This document shows positions 18,899 through 30,502 of a DNA stretch of 64,000 nt, piece after piece. Source of the DNA: Diphasiastrum complanatum (taxonomy: Eukaryota > Streptophyta > Lycopodiopsida > Lycopodiales > Lycopodiaceae); assembly GCA_029204225.1 (NCBI GenBank), contig CM055098.1, positions 24,805,367-24,869,366 on the forward strand, read 5' to 3'. The notes beneath the pieces were generated by a model that searched no databases, was not told the DNA's origin, and worked only from the letters and a program-made list of their open reading frames with translations. Each line of letters starts with the position of its first letter. Position 1 is the stretch's first letter. Position numbers and translations under genes: made by a program.

Positions 18899-19926
18899 TC
18901 AATTACTTGATTCTACAGCAAGATAACATCCATCCACTTGCAGAGCTCCATGTATACAAGAAGATCTTCCAAAAGATGTTCCACTCTTCATAAGAGATTG
19001 ATACTCAAGATCCATTGGTTGGATCCACTCCTTTTCTTTCCTTGCGTGATCGACACTTGTAGGCTCATCCAAAGAGGTTAGAAAAGCAACATAATTTCCA
19101 GAAACTACTTGCTTAACCTTTTGATCATATGTGAGCCTTGAAGGTACTTGTCTTTCTCTTGATGTTCTCCTTGGCTTTTGACTTGATGAAGGTCCATCAT
19201 CACCACCATCCAAAGTAGGATCCTTCTCATCAACATCAAGAATGTTAGAACCATCTACTTTACCATCAATCATGCTTGAAGAAACCTTTGGAATGTTTCC
19301 CTCATCAAAAATGACATCTCTACCAACAATCACTTTGTTAGTAGAAGGAATGTAAACCTTGTAGGCTTTACTCACCTCACTATATCCAACAAAAATACCT
19401 CTTCTTGAAGATGGATCCTCCTTGGTCCTACCATTAGGAGTAATGTTGACATAGCATGTGCATCCAAAGGTTCTTAGAAAGCTGACACTCGGCCTCCTCT
19501 TGAATAGCATCTCAAAAGGTGTCCTTCCATCCAAAATAGCACTCGGCCACCTATTGCACAAGAAATTGGCACACAACAAAGCTTGATCCCAAAATGGTTT
19601 GTCAAGATTAGCACTTAACCTCCTAGCTTTAGCACTTTCACATAAAGTCCTATTCTTCCTTTCAGCCACTCCATTTTGTTGTGGAGTCCTTGATGTTGTA
19701 TACTCCCTCTTGATCCCATGCTCATCACAAAAGGCCTTGAACTTGTTAGATATGTACTCACCACCATTGTCACCTCTCAAGCACTTGATCTTTGTGGAAA
19801 ATTGGTTCTCCCTTGCATTCTTGAACTTGACAAAGACTTTATACACTTCATTTTTGCTCTTTAGTAGATAGATCCAACAAAATCTACTAAAATCATCAAT
19901 GAATGTTACATACATCTTAGCTCCAC
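18899..19926 (-). pseudogene. Element D integrase (core and C-terminal part)
   Basis: The 338-codon open frame starts MYVTFIDDFSRFCWIYLLKS, inside the integrase core, and keeps RGDNGGEY (second Asp) and TPQQNGVAERKNRT (Glu). It continues through the core-C region FGCTCYVNI, RRGIFVGYSEVSKAYKVY and VIFDEGN to a Pro/Ser-rich linker and RLTYDQKVKQVV. The first catalytic Asp (HSD) and the zinc domain are lost in the deletion at 19926, so it is inactive although still open. It belongs to the same family as the element B integrase fragment. Confidence 0.85.
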
Positions 19927-20471
19927 CAATGTAGAAAAATCAGCATCTACACACAATTTGAGATGCAAACACTAATAGAACTTGATCAAACTTGAATGAA
20001 ATGATTATGTATTGATGTTTTCCGTACAAAACCAACAAGCTACTGTATTTCACACGTGTGGATCCAAAATAGATCATTATACACATAGAATTGCAAGCAA
20101 TCAACAAGATAGTGCACCAATGGATAGTAGAACCCAAGAGAACTATGTATAAGCATGAAATGAGATAGAGAAGAGAGAAGATGACTCTCTCCATGAGTTA
20201 CATCCTTTTATAACAGGGCCGCTTGGCTTTCCCACCAAAATGCTAACCCTACCAATTTTGGGTCTAGATTCAATGTACCCAATTTATTCAAATTGAATCT
20301 ACTCAAACTCGCATTCTATCTTTCCCACACTTTCAAAAAGTGTTTATTCAAATGAAATTTAGACTAATGAGCTTTGAAAAGTCAACCTCTAAGTCTAAAA
20401 CAAGTTTTGGCCTCAATATGCCAAATATGGAAATATTGCAAAATGTGATGAAGCTAGTTGAATCTTTCACA
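19927..20471 (-). repeat. 5' LTR of D (inner end deleted)
   Basis: On the plus strand it runs from the deletion joint at ACCAATGTAG to GAATCTTTCACA. It carries CACACGTGTG at 20051-20060 and a stretch resembling the element B LTR near its end (GTTTTGGCCTCAATATGCC). The part next to the primer-binding site is missing. Confidence 0.8.
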
Positions 20472-21597
20472 TAATGCATAGAAGTATCTACAGTCTAAAA
20501 CAGTCAGCTCGACAATGGTACTAGAAGAAGGATCAAGCCCTGAAATCATTAGGATTCAAGCCACTGTTGACTGATTCCAATGTGTATGTCAAAGTCACAG
20601 ATGGGCAAATCATCATTGTGGCTGTATATGTGGACGACACTCGATACTTTGCAAGAGTGAGAAGCTGATTGTTGAAGTGAAGGAAGACATCTCAAAACAT
20701 TTTGAGATTGTGAATCTGGGAGAAGCCAAGTGCTATCTTGGCTTACAAATTGAAAGGGACTATGAGGGAGGTAAGCTATACCTTCACCAGTCTAGATACA
20801 CCCAGAAAATCGTAGAGAATTTGGGATGCTGAACTGCAAAGGAGTGAATGCTCCAATGCTCGCAAGAACGGTGTTGACAAACAATGATTGTCCGAGGACT
20901 AAAGAAGAGAGAGTACATTGCATCTCATACCTTACAGGAAGCTGATAGGTTCGTTGATGTACCTTGCAGACAACACACGCCCTGACATTGCTTATGCAGT
21001 GTTCAAGATAAGCCAATTCTGCATGAATCTAGGTTCGACACATTGGAAGATTGCAAAACGAATTTTGCAATATCTTCAATTAACAAGGGATTATGGCTTG
21101 TGTTATTGTCATGATGCAGGTTTCAAGATGCTTTCCTACAGTGATGCTAGCTGGACATCCCTTAAGGTGATTGTAAAAGCGTCTCAGGAGAATGCACCAT
21201 CGTGTTAGAAGTGGCAGTTCTTTGGGTCAGCAAGAAGCAGACCATTGTAACTTAGTCATCCTACGTAGCAGAATATGTTCCAGCAGCAAACATGGCCAAC
21301 GAGATAATTTGGCTCAGGCAATTTCTGGACAAATTGGATGAAACAAGAACCGAGCCTCTGGTCTTGCAGATGGATAACACATATGCAATATATTTGATGA
21401 AAGATCTTGTGTTCCACTCAAAAATGAAACACATCACGATCAAGTACCACTTGATCAGAGATTTGATTGAGAAGAAGATGATGTAGACCACCTTCATCGG
21501 AATGAAAGACATGGTTGCTGACATCTTCACCAAAGCCCTGGACAAAGGACTTTTTGAGAAACAGAGGAATAGTCTTGGGGTCGTAAAGCTATCATGA
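20472..21597 (+). pseudogene. Element A RT end and RNase H
   Basis: Plus-strand frames resume with RSIYSLKQSARQWY, then KVTDGQIIIVAVYVDDT (YVDD kept), EIVNLGEAKCYLGLQIERD and YRKLIGSLMYLADNTRPDIA. RNase H follows with LSYSDASWTS, a VAEYVPAA motif where EAEYVAA is usual, QMDNTYAIYLMKDLVFHSKM, KHITIKYHLIRDLIEKK and ADIFTKALDKGLF. There are frame changes near 20640, 20840 and 21210, and stops near 21254 and 21484. The junction to the upstream RT half is explained by element D. Confidence 0.85.
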
Positions 21598-21683
21598 TTT
21601 TCATGAGAGAGAATTTTTTGCGGTACATAGGAGAAAGTCAGACGACGCGAAAGTCAAAGGACATGAGGCGATACAAAAATAGT

Positions 21684-22410
21684 TGTGACATCCTTTTCTA
21701 CCCTCACGCTCCAAAAAAGGACAAGCAAGATCATGCAAGTACCCAAAAGTACAGATATCTGATCTGATAGCATGATGTCAGCAGATACACTCTAGGTCTT
21801 GGCTAATCTGCCACTCTTGTAATTCATGATTAGTTGTAGATGTTTAATCACTCTAATCTAGGAGTTACACTGAGCAATTATATACTTTCTGGATGCTACT
21901 TGACACATACACAGATGAAGTAGTCTCATGCTAGTAAGCAAGAAGACAAAATATAGAATAGGTGTCCGCCTGCATGCGAGACAAATTTTGCATAGAATTT
22001 ATAGATCCAACAGTCCGCTAGTAAGCAAGACATAACTCGTGGGAAAACTGTATTTCTCTCATGCCAATGCACTGTGTGGATATGCATGCGGTGCTTGAAG
22101 AATAAAAAATTAATAGATGATTTTGTAGCCGTTGCGCACATGTCACTCTTTTTCATGTCTGATCTTGAATGCAAATTAGCTACTGTTATTCGTGTGTCTG
22201 ATTCACTCTTGTTCTCTTTAATTTCGCACACTGGTTGAATCTTGTTGAATGCTACATTAATTTCTAAACATAGATCAGTAGTGCCTGACTACATTCTGGA
22301 GGACTGTAGCAATGATACAGCTGGCAGTGGCCAGCGATCAGATCTGAACTCCATCCGAATTGTTTGCTTTCGCGATTTTTTTGTGACTGCGACGACTATC
22401 ATCGTCATCA
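21684..22410 (+). repeat. 3' LTR of A, about 727 bp
   Basis: It starts TGTGACATCC and ends ATCGTCATCA. The E3 LTR (minus strand, 46010-46758) aligns along its whole length, including CCCTCACGCTCC near the start, TCTGCCACTCTTGTAATT, and the ACTTGACA words. It follows RNase H by about 90 bp. Confidence 0.8.
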
Positions 22411-23185
22411 GTAAGCAATCAGATCAGATAGCAGCTAGCAAATAGATTCATCAAACAGAATCGAACTGGCTAATGATTTCTCTTAATAAAACATAGTGAA
22501 TTAGTTCTTATCACATGAAGCAAATAGAACTGAACACCAAACAAGTTCATTATCTGAACACATAGCTCATTCAGAATTGAAAGAAGTTCTGCTTATGGTT
22601 TAACAGCTTCGGCTGATTCCTTGCACACATTGGTTAGAATTGTTGCTCTTTGGTGACGTCTGAAAATCCATATTAGAGTAATTGAAATTCAGTAAGAAAT
22701 GAGAAGTATGTGTGATGCAGATAGAGAAGTATCACAAATAGTACAGATCATACAGAGTGTATTTGCTCAATTGATAAGAAGTAATGTTGTAAGAGATGAC
22801 AGAGGGAAACAATGCTCAAGCTTATAAAAACTGGCTCTCTTATCTCTCTACTGATACTCAAATATGTGCTTGTGTCCAATGGCACAAAGTGTCGACCTTA
22901 TAGAAATGATCACCGGCCTCAATGTCATTTACCAACCGTTAAGATGTCGGTTGAGATTCAAAAAAGCGTCTCTATAGAACGTCGCACAAACCGTCACAAG
23001 TTCTAACCTAAAAATGAGTCTACAAGGTGCAAATAGGCCTTTACATGAATTTAAACTCTATAACACATTTACATGTATAAATATTATTATTTTTTTAATA
23101 TAAAACAATAATTTTGGATAATGTGGGATCATGAGGCTCCACATATCCCCTTCCTCAGCTGTGTAGCGGCTCACAAACAAATTTC
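22411..23185. other. No gene seen
   Basis: This AT-rich stretch beyond element A has no frame that I can support. It contains short words reminiscent of LTR ends but no second copy to prove one. Confidence 0.6.
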
Positions 23186-25491
23186 TTACATTCTCCTTTG
23201 TCGCTTCCTACTAGCTGGCTTTCTATGGAAAATGGCTTTTGCTTGGGCTTCATTTTCTTCATTAACTTGTTCTAGGGTCATCCCTTTTGTAGCAAGGAAG
23301 TAGTTGTTTTTCTGATTGTAATCTTTCTGAAAAGATAAATTCAGATAACCTCCCATTCTGCGATTACCCAATGGTGCCAGAGGGTTGTCAATCAATGTGT
23401 TATTTACAAGATGAGTGTACCAACTATCCTCATACAAGATTTCAAACATCTCAATATAAAGGACAGTTAGTGAGAGAGTTGCATATGTATATTCTGGAAA
23501 TTTCTCTTTAATGTACAATTGTTGAATGGATAGAAGTGCATAGGAAATGAGAGAACCAATATTTACATAATTGTAAGTATGGTATGGTTTGGTTATTGGA
23601 TTAGTGGAGCGAAGTTTATTATTTGCTTTAACTTCCTCCAAATAATGAGAATAGTTAGCTTCCCAATCTGGGTAGATTTCCCACAGATCATGGAATAACA
23701 TTCGACTGGAGAATCTAGAAGGAATTGGATTAGGGCTAGGAACGACTTCTTGAAAATCAAAAATGTTAATTGAGTCTAGCTTATTTTGATATTCATCCAA
23801 AGCAAAAAAAATATTCTTTTCAAATGTTTTCAGATACTCTAGGATATATATATATACAAAGATCCTATAACAACATGGATATAATTAGTTTGCACATTGA
23901 ACTTATTCTGAACAATGACAAGAGCAAGGATAGCTTCTTGGTGCACTATTAGCTTGGCCCAAAAAGTGTTTAGATTAGAGAACGTCCAAGGGCTTTTCCA
24001 TTATTCTTTAGTATAACCAAAAAGTTTTGGTAAAAGAAGGTAATCCATTCTCCACTGGAGTTCTGGCCTATAGAAAGGTGGAAGAAAAAAGGTTAGTTCC
24101 TGCTGGAATGTCTGAAATTCTATCCTTAGTATTTAATACACTACCTTGTTTTTCCTCTCGATAGCTCCACTTTGTGATGTTTCAGCCTACTGCGGGATGA
24201 TGGATGGAGTTGTTGGTTGCTCTACAGCAACTTTTGGCTTCACAACATCCTCAGGGTCAGTCTGTACCTCTTGATCTTTCTAGATATGCTTAAAAACAAT
24301 ATCTTTGATGTATCTTTGACTGGCTCATTCATCTGTGTAGACTGGTCCTGGCACTGGACAAGCTCTTCGTCTTTAAAATTCTGGATTTGGCTTGATTGAA
24401 ACTTAGCCTCTTCTAGTTCTTCCTTTAATTTCTCATATGCAGCCATTTGGATTTGTAGATATTGCAGCTGGAAGGTCTGGCGCAGAATTGTCTCTTTGGC
24501 CTGTTTCTTATAAATCTGGTTGTCTTTTCTCAACATGTCTGCAAAATTCTGCAGTTGGGCAACAGAGTCCTGGAGATGCTTTTGACTTGCTTTGGCACTC
24601 TCCTTGTCGGCAATTGCATTGCTGAGTTTGTCGTTCAGCTCCTTTCATTTTCAAAGGCATTAAATTGTTCTTGAATTGCCTCAAGTGCCTCCAACGTAGC
24701 GTCCTATCTACTTTTTGCTTCTTCAAGGGATGCATCTTTCTTGATTAGCTCCACTTGAGTTGCTTCAAGCTCTTTGCTTTTTAATTTCAGCTCAGCATTG
24801 ACCTCTTTCAGGTCTTCATTTTTCTGGATTAGGTCTGCTCGAATGGAATCATATTTTGCTCCGAGCTTCCTCAAGATTTTCTCTAGGCCCACAAAATGTT
24901 GAATGGCTGCCTGTGTGTCTGACAATAACGTACCAAAAATCTTCAAGTATAATTCTTCATCGAGGACTGGTTTCTCAACATCACTTTCACTTTCTTACTA
25001 TATATCAGGAATTTGTTCATCTTCTTTTGCTGGCTCTAGTTGGATATCTTCTTGAATCTACTCTTGCTCAACAACAATCTCTGTTTCTTCCTCTTCTTCA
25101 ACTTCTCGGCTCCTTTCTGCACTAGCGGCTTATATTGGGATGATGGAGAGGACATCCTCACTGAGCTCCTTTGCTGTTGGCTTGACAATGATGCAATCTT
25201 TGTAGTGGTTGTCTTTGATGCTCTCATTTGTGAATCACCCTCAATTGAAGAGGCTAATTCTGGCAGCACTGGTGCAATTCTGATATCTTCGTACATAGAC
25301 ATAACACCGGTATGCATACACAGAATACCAAAATGCAATCCAAGTCTTAAAAATTGACGCTGGCCTAAACAAACAGCTGAAAAAATCGAAACTGTTTGGC
25401 GATAAAGGACCAGTATTTGTGAAGGTAGAAAACTAATCCATTTTACATGCTTTAATAGCATATTTTTGGTATGAAATGTCTTTCTAGACAA
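23186..25491 (-). pseudogene. Gene W: decayed coiled-coil protein of unknown function
   Basis: Minus-strand frames join, with several stops and shifts, into one protein. The N-terminus (25491-25036) has LGLHFGILCMHTGVMSMYED, then a Ser/Thr-rich part. A Glu-rich segment (EVEEEEETEIVVEQE) leads into heptad-rich coiled coil (24946-24240: LKEVNAELKLKSKELEATQV, then KLKEELEEAKFQSSQIQNFK). The C-terminal 204-codon frame (23186-23800) is intact, with SRMLFHDLWEIYPDWEANYS, VNIGSLISYALLSIQQLYIK, NPLAPLGNRRMGGYLNLSF and a basic end RKPASRKRQRRM. I see no zinc knuckle, protease, RT or movement-protein motif. It could be a host gene relic or the gag-like gene of an unknown element. Confidence 0.45.
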
Positions 25492-26100
25492 ACAAAGTAG
25501 GAACTGAGTAGTGGAGGGTCACTTGTGTTTGTATCGAATGCACAAACCTTTTAGACACCTGTCGGTCGACGTTCCAGCATGTACCAACTGATTCTGACCA
25601 ACTCTTGGATCAACATGCCTAGTTTTCCCTAAAACGCTTCGTGGGTCTGGACATTGCATGGCCATATTTTTGGTCTGCACTAAACCGTTCAAGGCCTAGA
25701 TTGTTCCTACGAGTTTGTCTCTACATTACCCACTAGCCAAAATAAACGATTGGGAAAACTGACTCTGTTCGATGACACTGGACTAATAATTGGGAAGGCA
25801 AAAAACTATTCCATTTTCCCATGACTTATAATAGCATCTTTTTTGGCATGAAGTGTGTTTCCATGCAAACTAATCTGGACTAAGCAGTAGAGGGTCCATT
25901 TGATTTGTCGGACACCTGAGCCTGTGGCCACCTTTCGTCCAACGTTCCGGCATGTATCAACTGATTTCGACCAATTTCTAGTCTGACAAGCCTAGTTTCC
26001 TTGAAGCCCTTCTTGGGACCAGACTTTGCACCAATATTTCTTTGTTCATACTGGAATATTTAAGGCCTAGATTATTCATGGGGGTTCCCCTCGATGTGTT
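25380..26100. repeat. Degenerate direct duplication, about 370-bp unit, two copies
   Basis: Copy one (about 25385-25740) and copy two (about 25755-26100) share, in order, CCATTTT..CAT, ATAGCAT.TTTTT, GGTATGAA/GGCATGAA, the GTAGAGGGTC-like word, CGT.C.ACGTTCC.GCATGTA, AACTGATT, GCCTAGTTT and AAGGCCTAGATT. They are quite diverged. The outer edge overlaps the start of gene W. Confidence 0.65.
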
Positions 26101-27544
26101 TTAAGATTCAACTCAAAAAATGCACCTCCTTCTAAATAGACCATGCTTTGGAATTGGATACATATTCAAGGCATTCTCTATCTATGGGGAGGTGTACTTT
26201 TAGGGTGAAATCTGAATTCTTTTTTTCAAAGTTTGATACAGATTGAAGGCATGAAGTGGAGTCATATACAAAATCTACCAGGTTGAAAGAGTTAAAGCAC
26301 TTTTATCAACCCTAAAGACACTATAAGCTCTCATGACATTTATTTTAGCACATGATGTCTTCAAAAAAGTGTATTTAGGATTTTGTCATTGGTAGCAACA
26401 ACAATGAGCTACTGCGCATATGAAGTGGGCTACTGCTCTGCTACCCCCAACTGCTGCCCACACCAATGGCTAGGGAGGGAGGGTCCTATGAGGTGGTATG
26501 ATTTGAAGTGATGTGTATTTCAAACATTACTAAGTTTTAGTTTAAAAGTCAGAAGATATTAATGTGTTTTAATATTTTATGTAAGAGTTATATTTTATTT
26601 TTTGGTGTAATTCTATATAGCTATTTGGAGACATGACTTCTCATGGCAATTATTTGGCTGACATATAGGTTGTAGAGACTTCTTGTCACAGACGTGGAAC
26701 CTAGCAAGCAAGCTCATATTGGAAAGGTTTGAAGTTTTTCTTTAATACACATTTGCAGTACTTTAGTATAATCTTATAGTTAAATTTAGCCATTTTTTGA
26801 GATCCTATAATATCCATGTGGATATGAAAGAGAGTCCAATCTTCGATTTTCATCGTATTGAAACTAGACCAAGTCAATTCAAGTTAGCGAAGCCACACAT
26901 ACTCAAACAATGATATTTTGCCTACAACAATAATTTGTGTATCATCGGCTAGACAAGTCATTTGATCGTAACTTTGGTAATTTCTATTTTTTAATGGCTA
27001 GTCTTGCCACTTGCTATAGATGGTGGCAGTCATAATTACCACAGTTCAGTATTGTTCAGTATAGGAGAAGGCCCGTAACAATCATTTGAGTCCTTCCTAT
27101 AAAGCTTTTTATTTTTTATAAATCAAAGGCTGGGGGTCGACTTTCCAAAAATAGTAAGTCTCATATTATGCCCATGTTCAGTTTTCCAAAACGGCAACAA
27201 ATACATGATGTGACTGTCCAAAACTAGTAAATGGACCTTACAATATTGTAAGGTGTTTATGAGACTTTTCATAAAAAGAAACTGTACCTTACAAATTGTA
27301 CGGTGTCTATTACTCACATGTATTTTTAAATAACAATGTATAGCGTACAATTATGCCATTTAATACTTCCTCCAAATATAAAGAGAAAAAACTTGTAGGT
27401 TGTTATGAATGTGAAGTAAATCAAAGAAAGTGTACATTGACATTCATATTTAGCGTGATCCTTAAGGTCTTGACATAGTTTGCAACTATGTGATGCCTAT
27501 GTGTCAAGCCTATGTAAGCCTATGTGATGCCTACATGTTAGGTT
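26101..27544. other. No gene seen
   Basis: Both strands lack supported coding frames. A short diverged pair of lines (27200-27310) contains TTACAATATTGTAAGGTGT and TTACAAATTGTACGGTGT. Otherwise this is AT-rich noncoding DNA. Confidence 0.6.
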
Positions 27545-29580
27545 TTGATGTAATAATTATATGGTTAATGTTATTTATAAGTACTAAGGGACTTATGATG
27601 GCTATTTTTCATGACAATGTGCTAGATAATACTTGTGTGGAAAGGACCATTTGAGAAAATAATTATAATATGTAAGAAACGAGGTAAAAATAATTATTGC
27701 TTTATATTTAATGGAAATGTTTTATTATGAGTGATAGTTGACGAACTCAGTTCGTCAACATTGCCTATGGTTGTGAATGCGAACCATGAAATCATAACCA
27801 TGTCCAGTTGACGAACCAAGTTCACCAAGATTATTTGGAAAATGATAGAAGTGTTGCAATAATAATTATATGGTTACCATTATTCATAAGTACCAAGGAT
27901 CTTGTGATGGCTATTTTATTTGACAATCTGCTAAATAATGAGTGTGGAAAGGACCACATCATCAAAATCTATAATATATAAGAAAGGATATAAACCAAAT
28001 TAATTATTATTTTACGATTACTTCAAGATTTTATTTCTTAATTAGAGTTGACGAACTGAGTTCGTCAACAATATCAATGTTGTAAGAATATAATGGAAAT
28101 AAAAAAAAACTATAGCTATATCTAGTTGACAAACTAAGTTCAACAAGATTGTTGTCTTTATAAAAGTATATTGTTTTTGTAATATATCGAAAATCATCAA
28201 TTGCATTCAATGAAAGTGCCCACATCTAACATTATAGCTATGTTTTCTTTATTTTCACAAAGTGATTTCCAAAATCTTCCAACAACCAATTATACTAAAC
28301 TTTTACGATTAGATGCCATGCCCTCACAACACATTTTATTGGCCGATATTATTTATTTACAATATGTCGGGAATACCGTTTATAGTAAAATATTATTTAT
28401 TTATGAGGTAACCAGGTGAAAAATAATTATTGCTTTATATTTAATGGCAATGTTTTTATTATGAGTGATAGTTGACGAACTCAGTTCGTCAACATTGCCT
28501 ATGGTTGTGATATAGAATGCAAACCATGAAATCATAACCATGTCCAGTTGACGAACCAAGTTCACCAAGATTATTTTGAAAATGATAGAAGTGTTGCCGT
28601 AATAATAATATGGTCAGCGTTCTTGATAAGTACCAAGGGTCTTGTGATGGCTATTTTCTTTGACAGTCTGCTAAACAATGTGTGGAAAAGACCATATCAT
28701 CAAAAGCTATAATATATAAGGATATAAGAAAGATTAATTATTATTTTACGATTACTTCAAAATTTTATTTCTTAATGAGAGTTGACGAACTGAGTTTGTT
28801 AACAATACCAATGCTGTAGGAATATAATGGAAATGAAAACTTAATTATAGATATGTCTGGTTGACAAACTAAGTTCGACAAGATTGTTATCTTTATAAAA
28901 GTATATTGTTTTTGTACTATATCGAAAATCATCAATTGCATTCAATGAAAGTGCCCACATCTAACATCATAGCTATGTTGTCTTTATTTTTCACAAAGTG
29001 AGTTCAAAAAACTTCCAACAACCAATTATACTGAACTTTTATGATTGTTTATAGTAAAATACTATTTATTTATGTGGTAACCAGGTGAAAAATAACTATT
29101 GCTTTATATTTAATGGCAATGTTTTTATTATGAGTGATAGTTGATGAACTCAGTTCATCAACATTGCCTATGGTTGTGATATAGAATGCAAACCATGAAA
29201 TCATAAGCATGTTTAGTTGACAAACCAAGTTCACCAAGATTATTTTGAAAATGATAGAAGTGTTGTCATAATAATTATATGGTCAGCATTCTTGATAAGT
29301 ACCAAGGGTCTTGTGATGGCTATTTTCTTTGACAATCTCATAAATAGTAGCTGTTTGGAAAGGATATAATAAAGATTAACAACCAAAGGTATAGATATAA
29401 GAAAGATTTACAATTATTTTACGATTACTTCAAGAATTTATTTTTACATGAGAGTTGATGAATTGAGTTCGTCAACAATACCAATGTTGTGAGCATAGAA
29501 TGAAAATGAAAACTTAATTGTAGCTATGTGTAGTTGACAAACTTAGTTCACCAAGATTTGTTTTTACAATAAAAATCATT
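27545..29580. repeat. Tandem array of ~0.7 kb units carrying palindromes
   Basis: Three units repeat in the order A-B-C-D, where each letter is a 22-23 bp palindrome built on GTTGACGAACT and its reverse complement. Positions: A 27737, 28471, 29140; B 27807, 28547, 29216; C 28047, 28781, 29454; D 28125, 28860, 29533. A-to-A spacing is 734 and 669 bp. A1, A2, A3 and C1 are perfect 11-1-11 palindromes; B and D are imperfect. Linker sequences such as TACCAAGGGTCTTGTGATGG and AATTATTATTTTACGATTAC also repeat. No reading frame is conserved between units. Confidence 0.9.
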
Positions 29581-29599
29581 TGGACATTGCTTACTAAAC

Positions 29600-30329
29600 A
29601 GATGGTTTTCTATGTTAAACAGATGGAATCAATTTTTGAAAAGCTCTACCACAAAAAAATCAAACTCAAGAACACTTTTCTTATGAGCCCCCATCAGAGA
29701 ATGATATCTTTGATTACAAATGAGCAAAAGTACAAGAATTTAGTGTATGAGCATAAGCCTCAACACGAGTTAGAGAGAGAAAGAGAGAGAGATTCAAGCA
29801 AATAATGGTCTTGATCCAAAATGGCATGGAATAGCTTCAAAGCTTGGTTCTTCATCAAAGATTATGAGAGTAGCTACACATATTTATGGAGTTTGAGGTA
29901 GCTCGAGGTAGAACCACATCCATCTACCTTTCAATCACATCTAAAGTGAAAACTAGGGTCTAAGTGACATTTGTCACATCTCATGCATGTATCTCTACCT
30001 ACTTTTACCAAGTGTCCTATTTCTGACTAGAATTGTACAAATCATCATTCATGTGTCCATTTCACTTTGTGCATGCCTTCCATGCGACTATGGATCACTT
30101 ACAATAAATGCATGTGATATGCCACGAGTTTCTACAAGCATATTCATGCCATTTTTAAGTCTACAATCTTTATACAAGTTGTATTCTACCAACTAGACAT
30201 GAGAAACCCATATAGCTCGAGTTCTACCTAGGTCAAATTTGGCATTTACATATATGAAACAACAAACTTACATTGATAAGACTTTGTAGCAAGCCTAAAG
30301 TGAAGATAGATGATTTTTCAATTCCAACA
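29600..30329 (-). repeat. 3' LTR of Copia E5 (left border approximate)
   Basis: It ends ..AATTCCAACA at 30329, directly before a polypurine tract (30330-30343, minus GTTTTTAGGAGGAG). Further on is the RNase H end of E5 in the same orientation. The left border is set only by the end of the palindrome array. It holds a GAGAGAGAAAGAGAGAG patch near 29772. Confidence 0.45.
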
Positions 30330-30497
30330 CTCCTCCTAAAAACAATCTATGTTGACTTGGACATGGATCTTGGTATTATTCCAAGATTGGCTCTATTCTT
30401 GATGAAGGAAATTTTGCTCAAAGGTTTGGTGAGCAAATTTGCAATACAAGATGATGTGTCGATGTGCTCCAAGTAGATTTCCCCTCTAATGAACTTC
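30330..30497 (-). pseudogene. E5 RNase H C-terminal end
   Basis: The minus strand reads KFIRGEIYLEHIDTSSCIAN, then LLTKPL, the typical end of Copia RNase H. It continues the frame broken at 31366 by the solo LTR. Confidence 0.75.
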
Positions 30498-30502
30498 TCT
30501 CT

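Larger units (their letters stand above)
17944..20471 (-). mobile_element. Copia element D, RT-less, inserted in A
   Basis: The 2528-bp insert has outer ends TGTGAAAGATTC and GAATCTTTCACA, a perfect 12-bp inverted pair. It is flanked by CAATG (17939-17943) and TAATG (20472-20476), a 5-bp target duplication with one change. Read on the minus strand it has a 5' LTR, integrase, an unknown coding region and a partial 3' LTR. Gag, protease, the integrase N-terminus, RT and RNase H are all missing. The 5' LTR/integrase border near 19927 is a deletion joint with shared bases CACCAATGTAG. Confidence 0.85.
16050..22410 (+). mobile_element. Copia element A (plus strand, decayed, nested host of D)
   Basis: In order on the plus strand it has a partial 5' LTR, PBS, gag, a deletion over protease and integrase, the start of RT, element D inserted at 17944, the rest of RT, RNase H and a 3' LTR. 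LTR halves of the same family, in reverse orientation, occur in E3 (46010-46758), so A and E3 are relatives. The outer end of the 5' LTR is replaced by the minisatellite, so no target duplication can be checked. Confidence 0.8.

Noticed and set aside
23186-25491. Possible endogenous pararetrovirus (Caulimoviridae) gene
   Set aside because: No RT, movement-protein or coat zinc-finger motif was found in or near gene W.
27545-29580. Regular repeats with palindromes, superficially like a CRISPR array
   Set aside because: The units are ~0.7 kb, spacers are themselves repeated, and the DNA is clearly plant nuclear.
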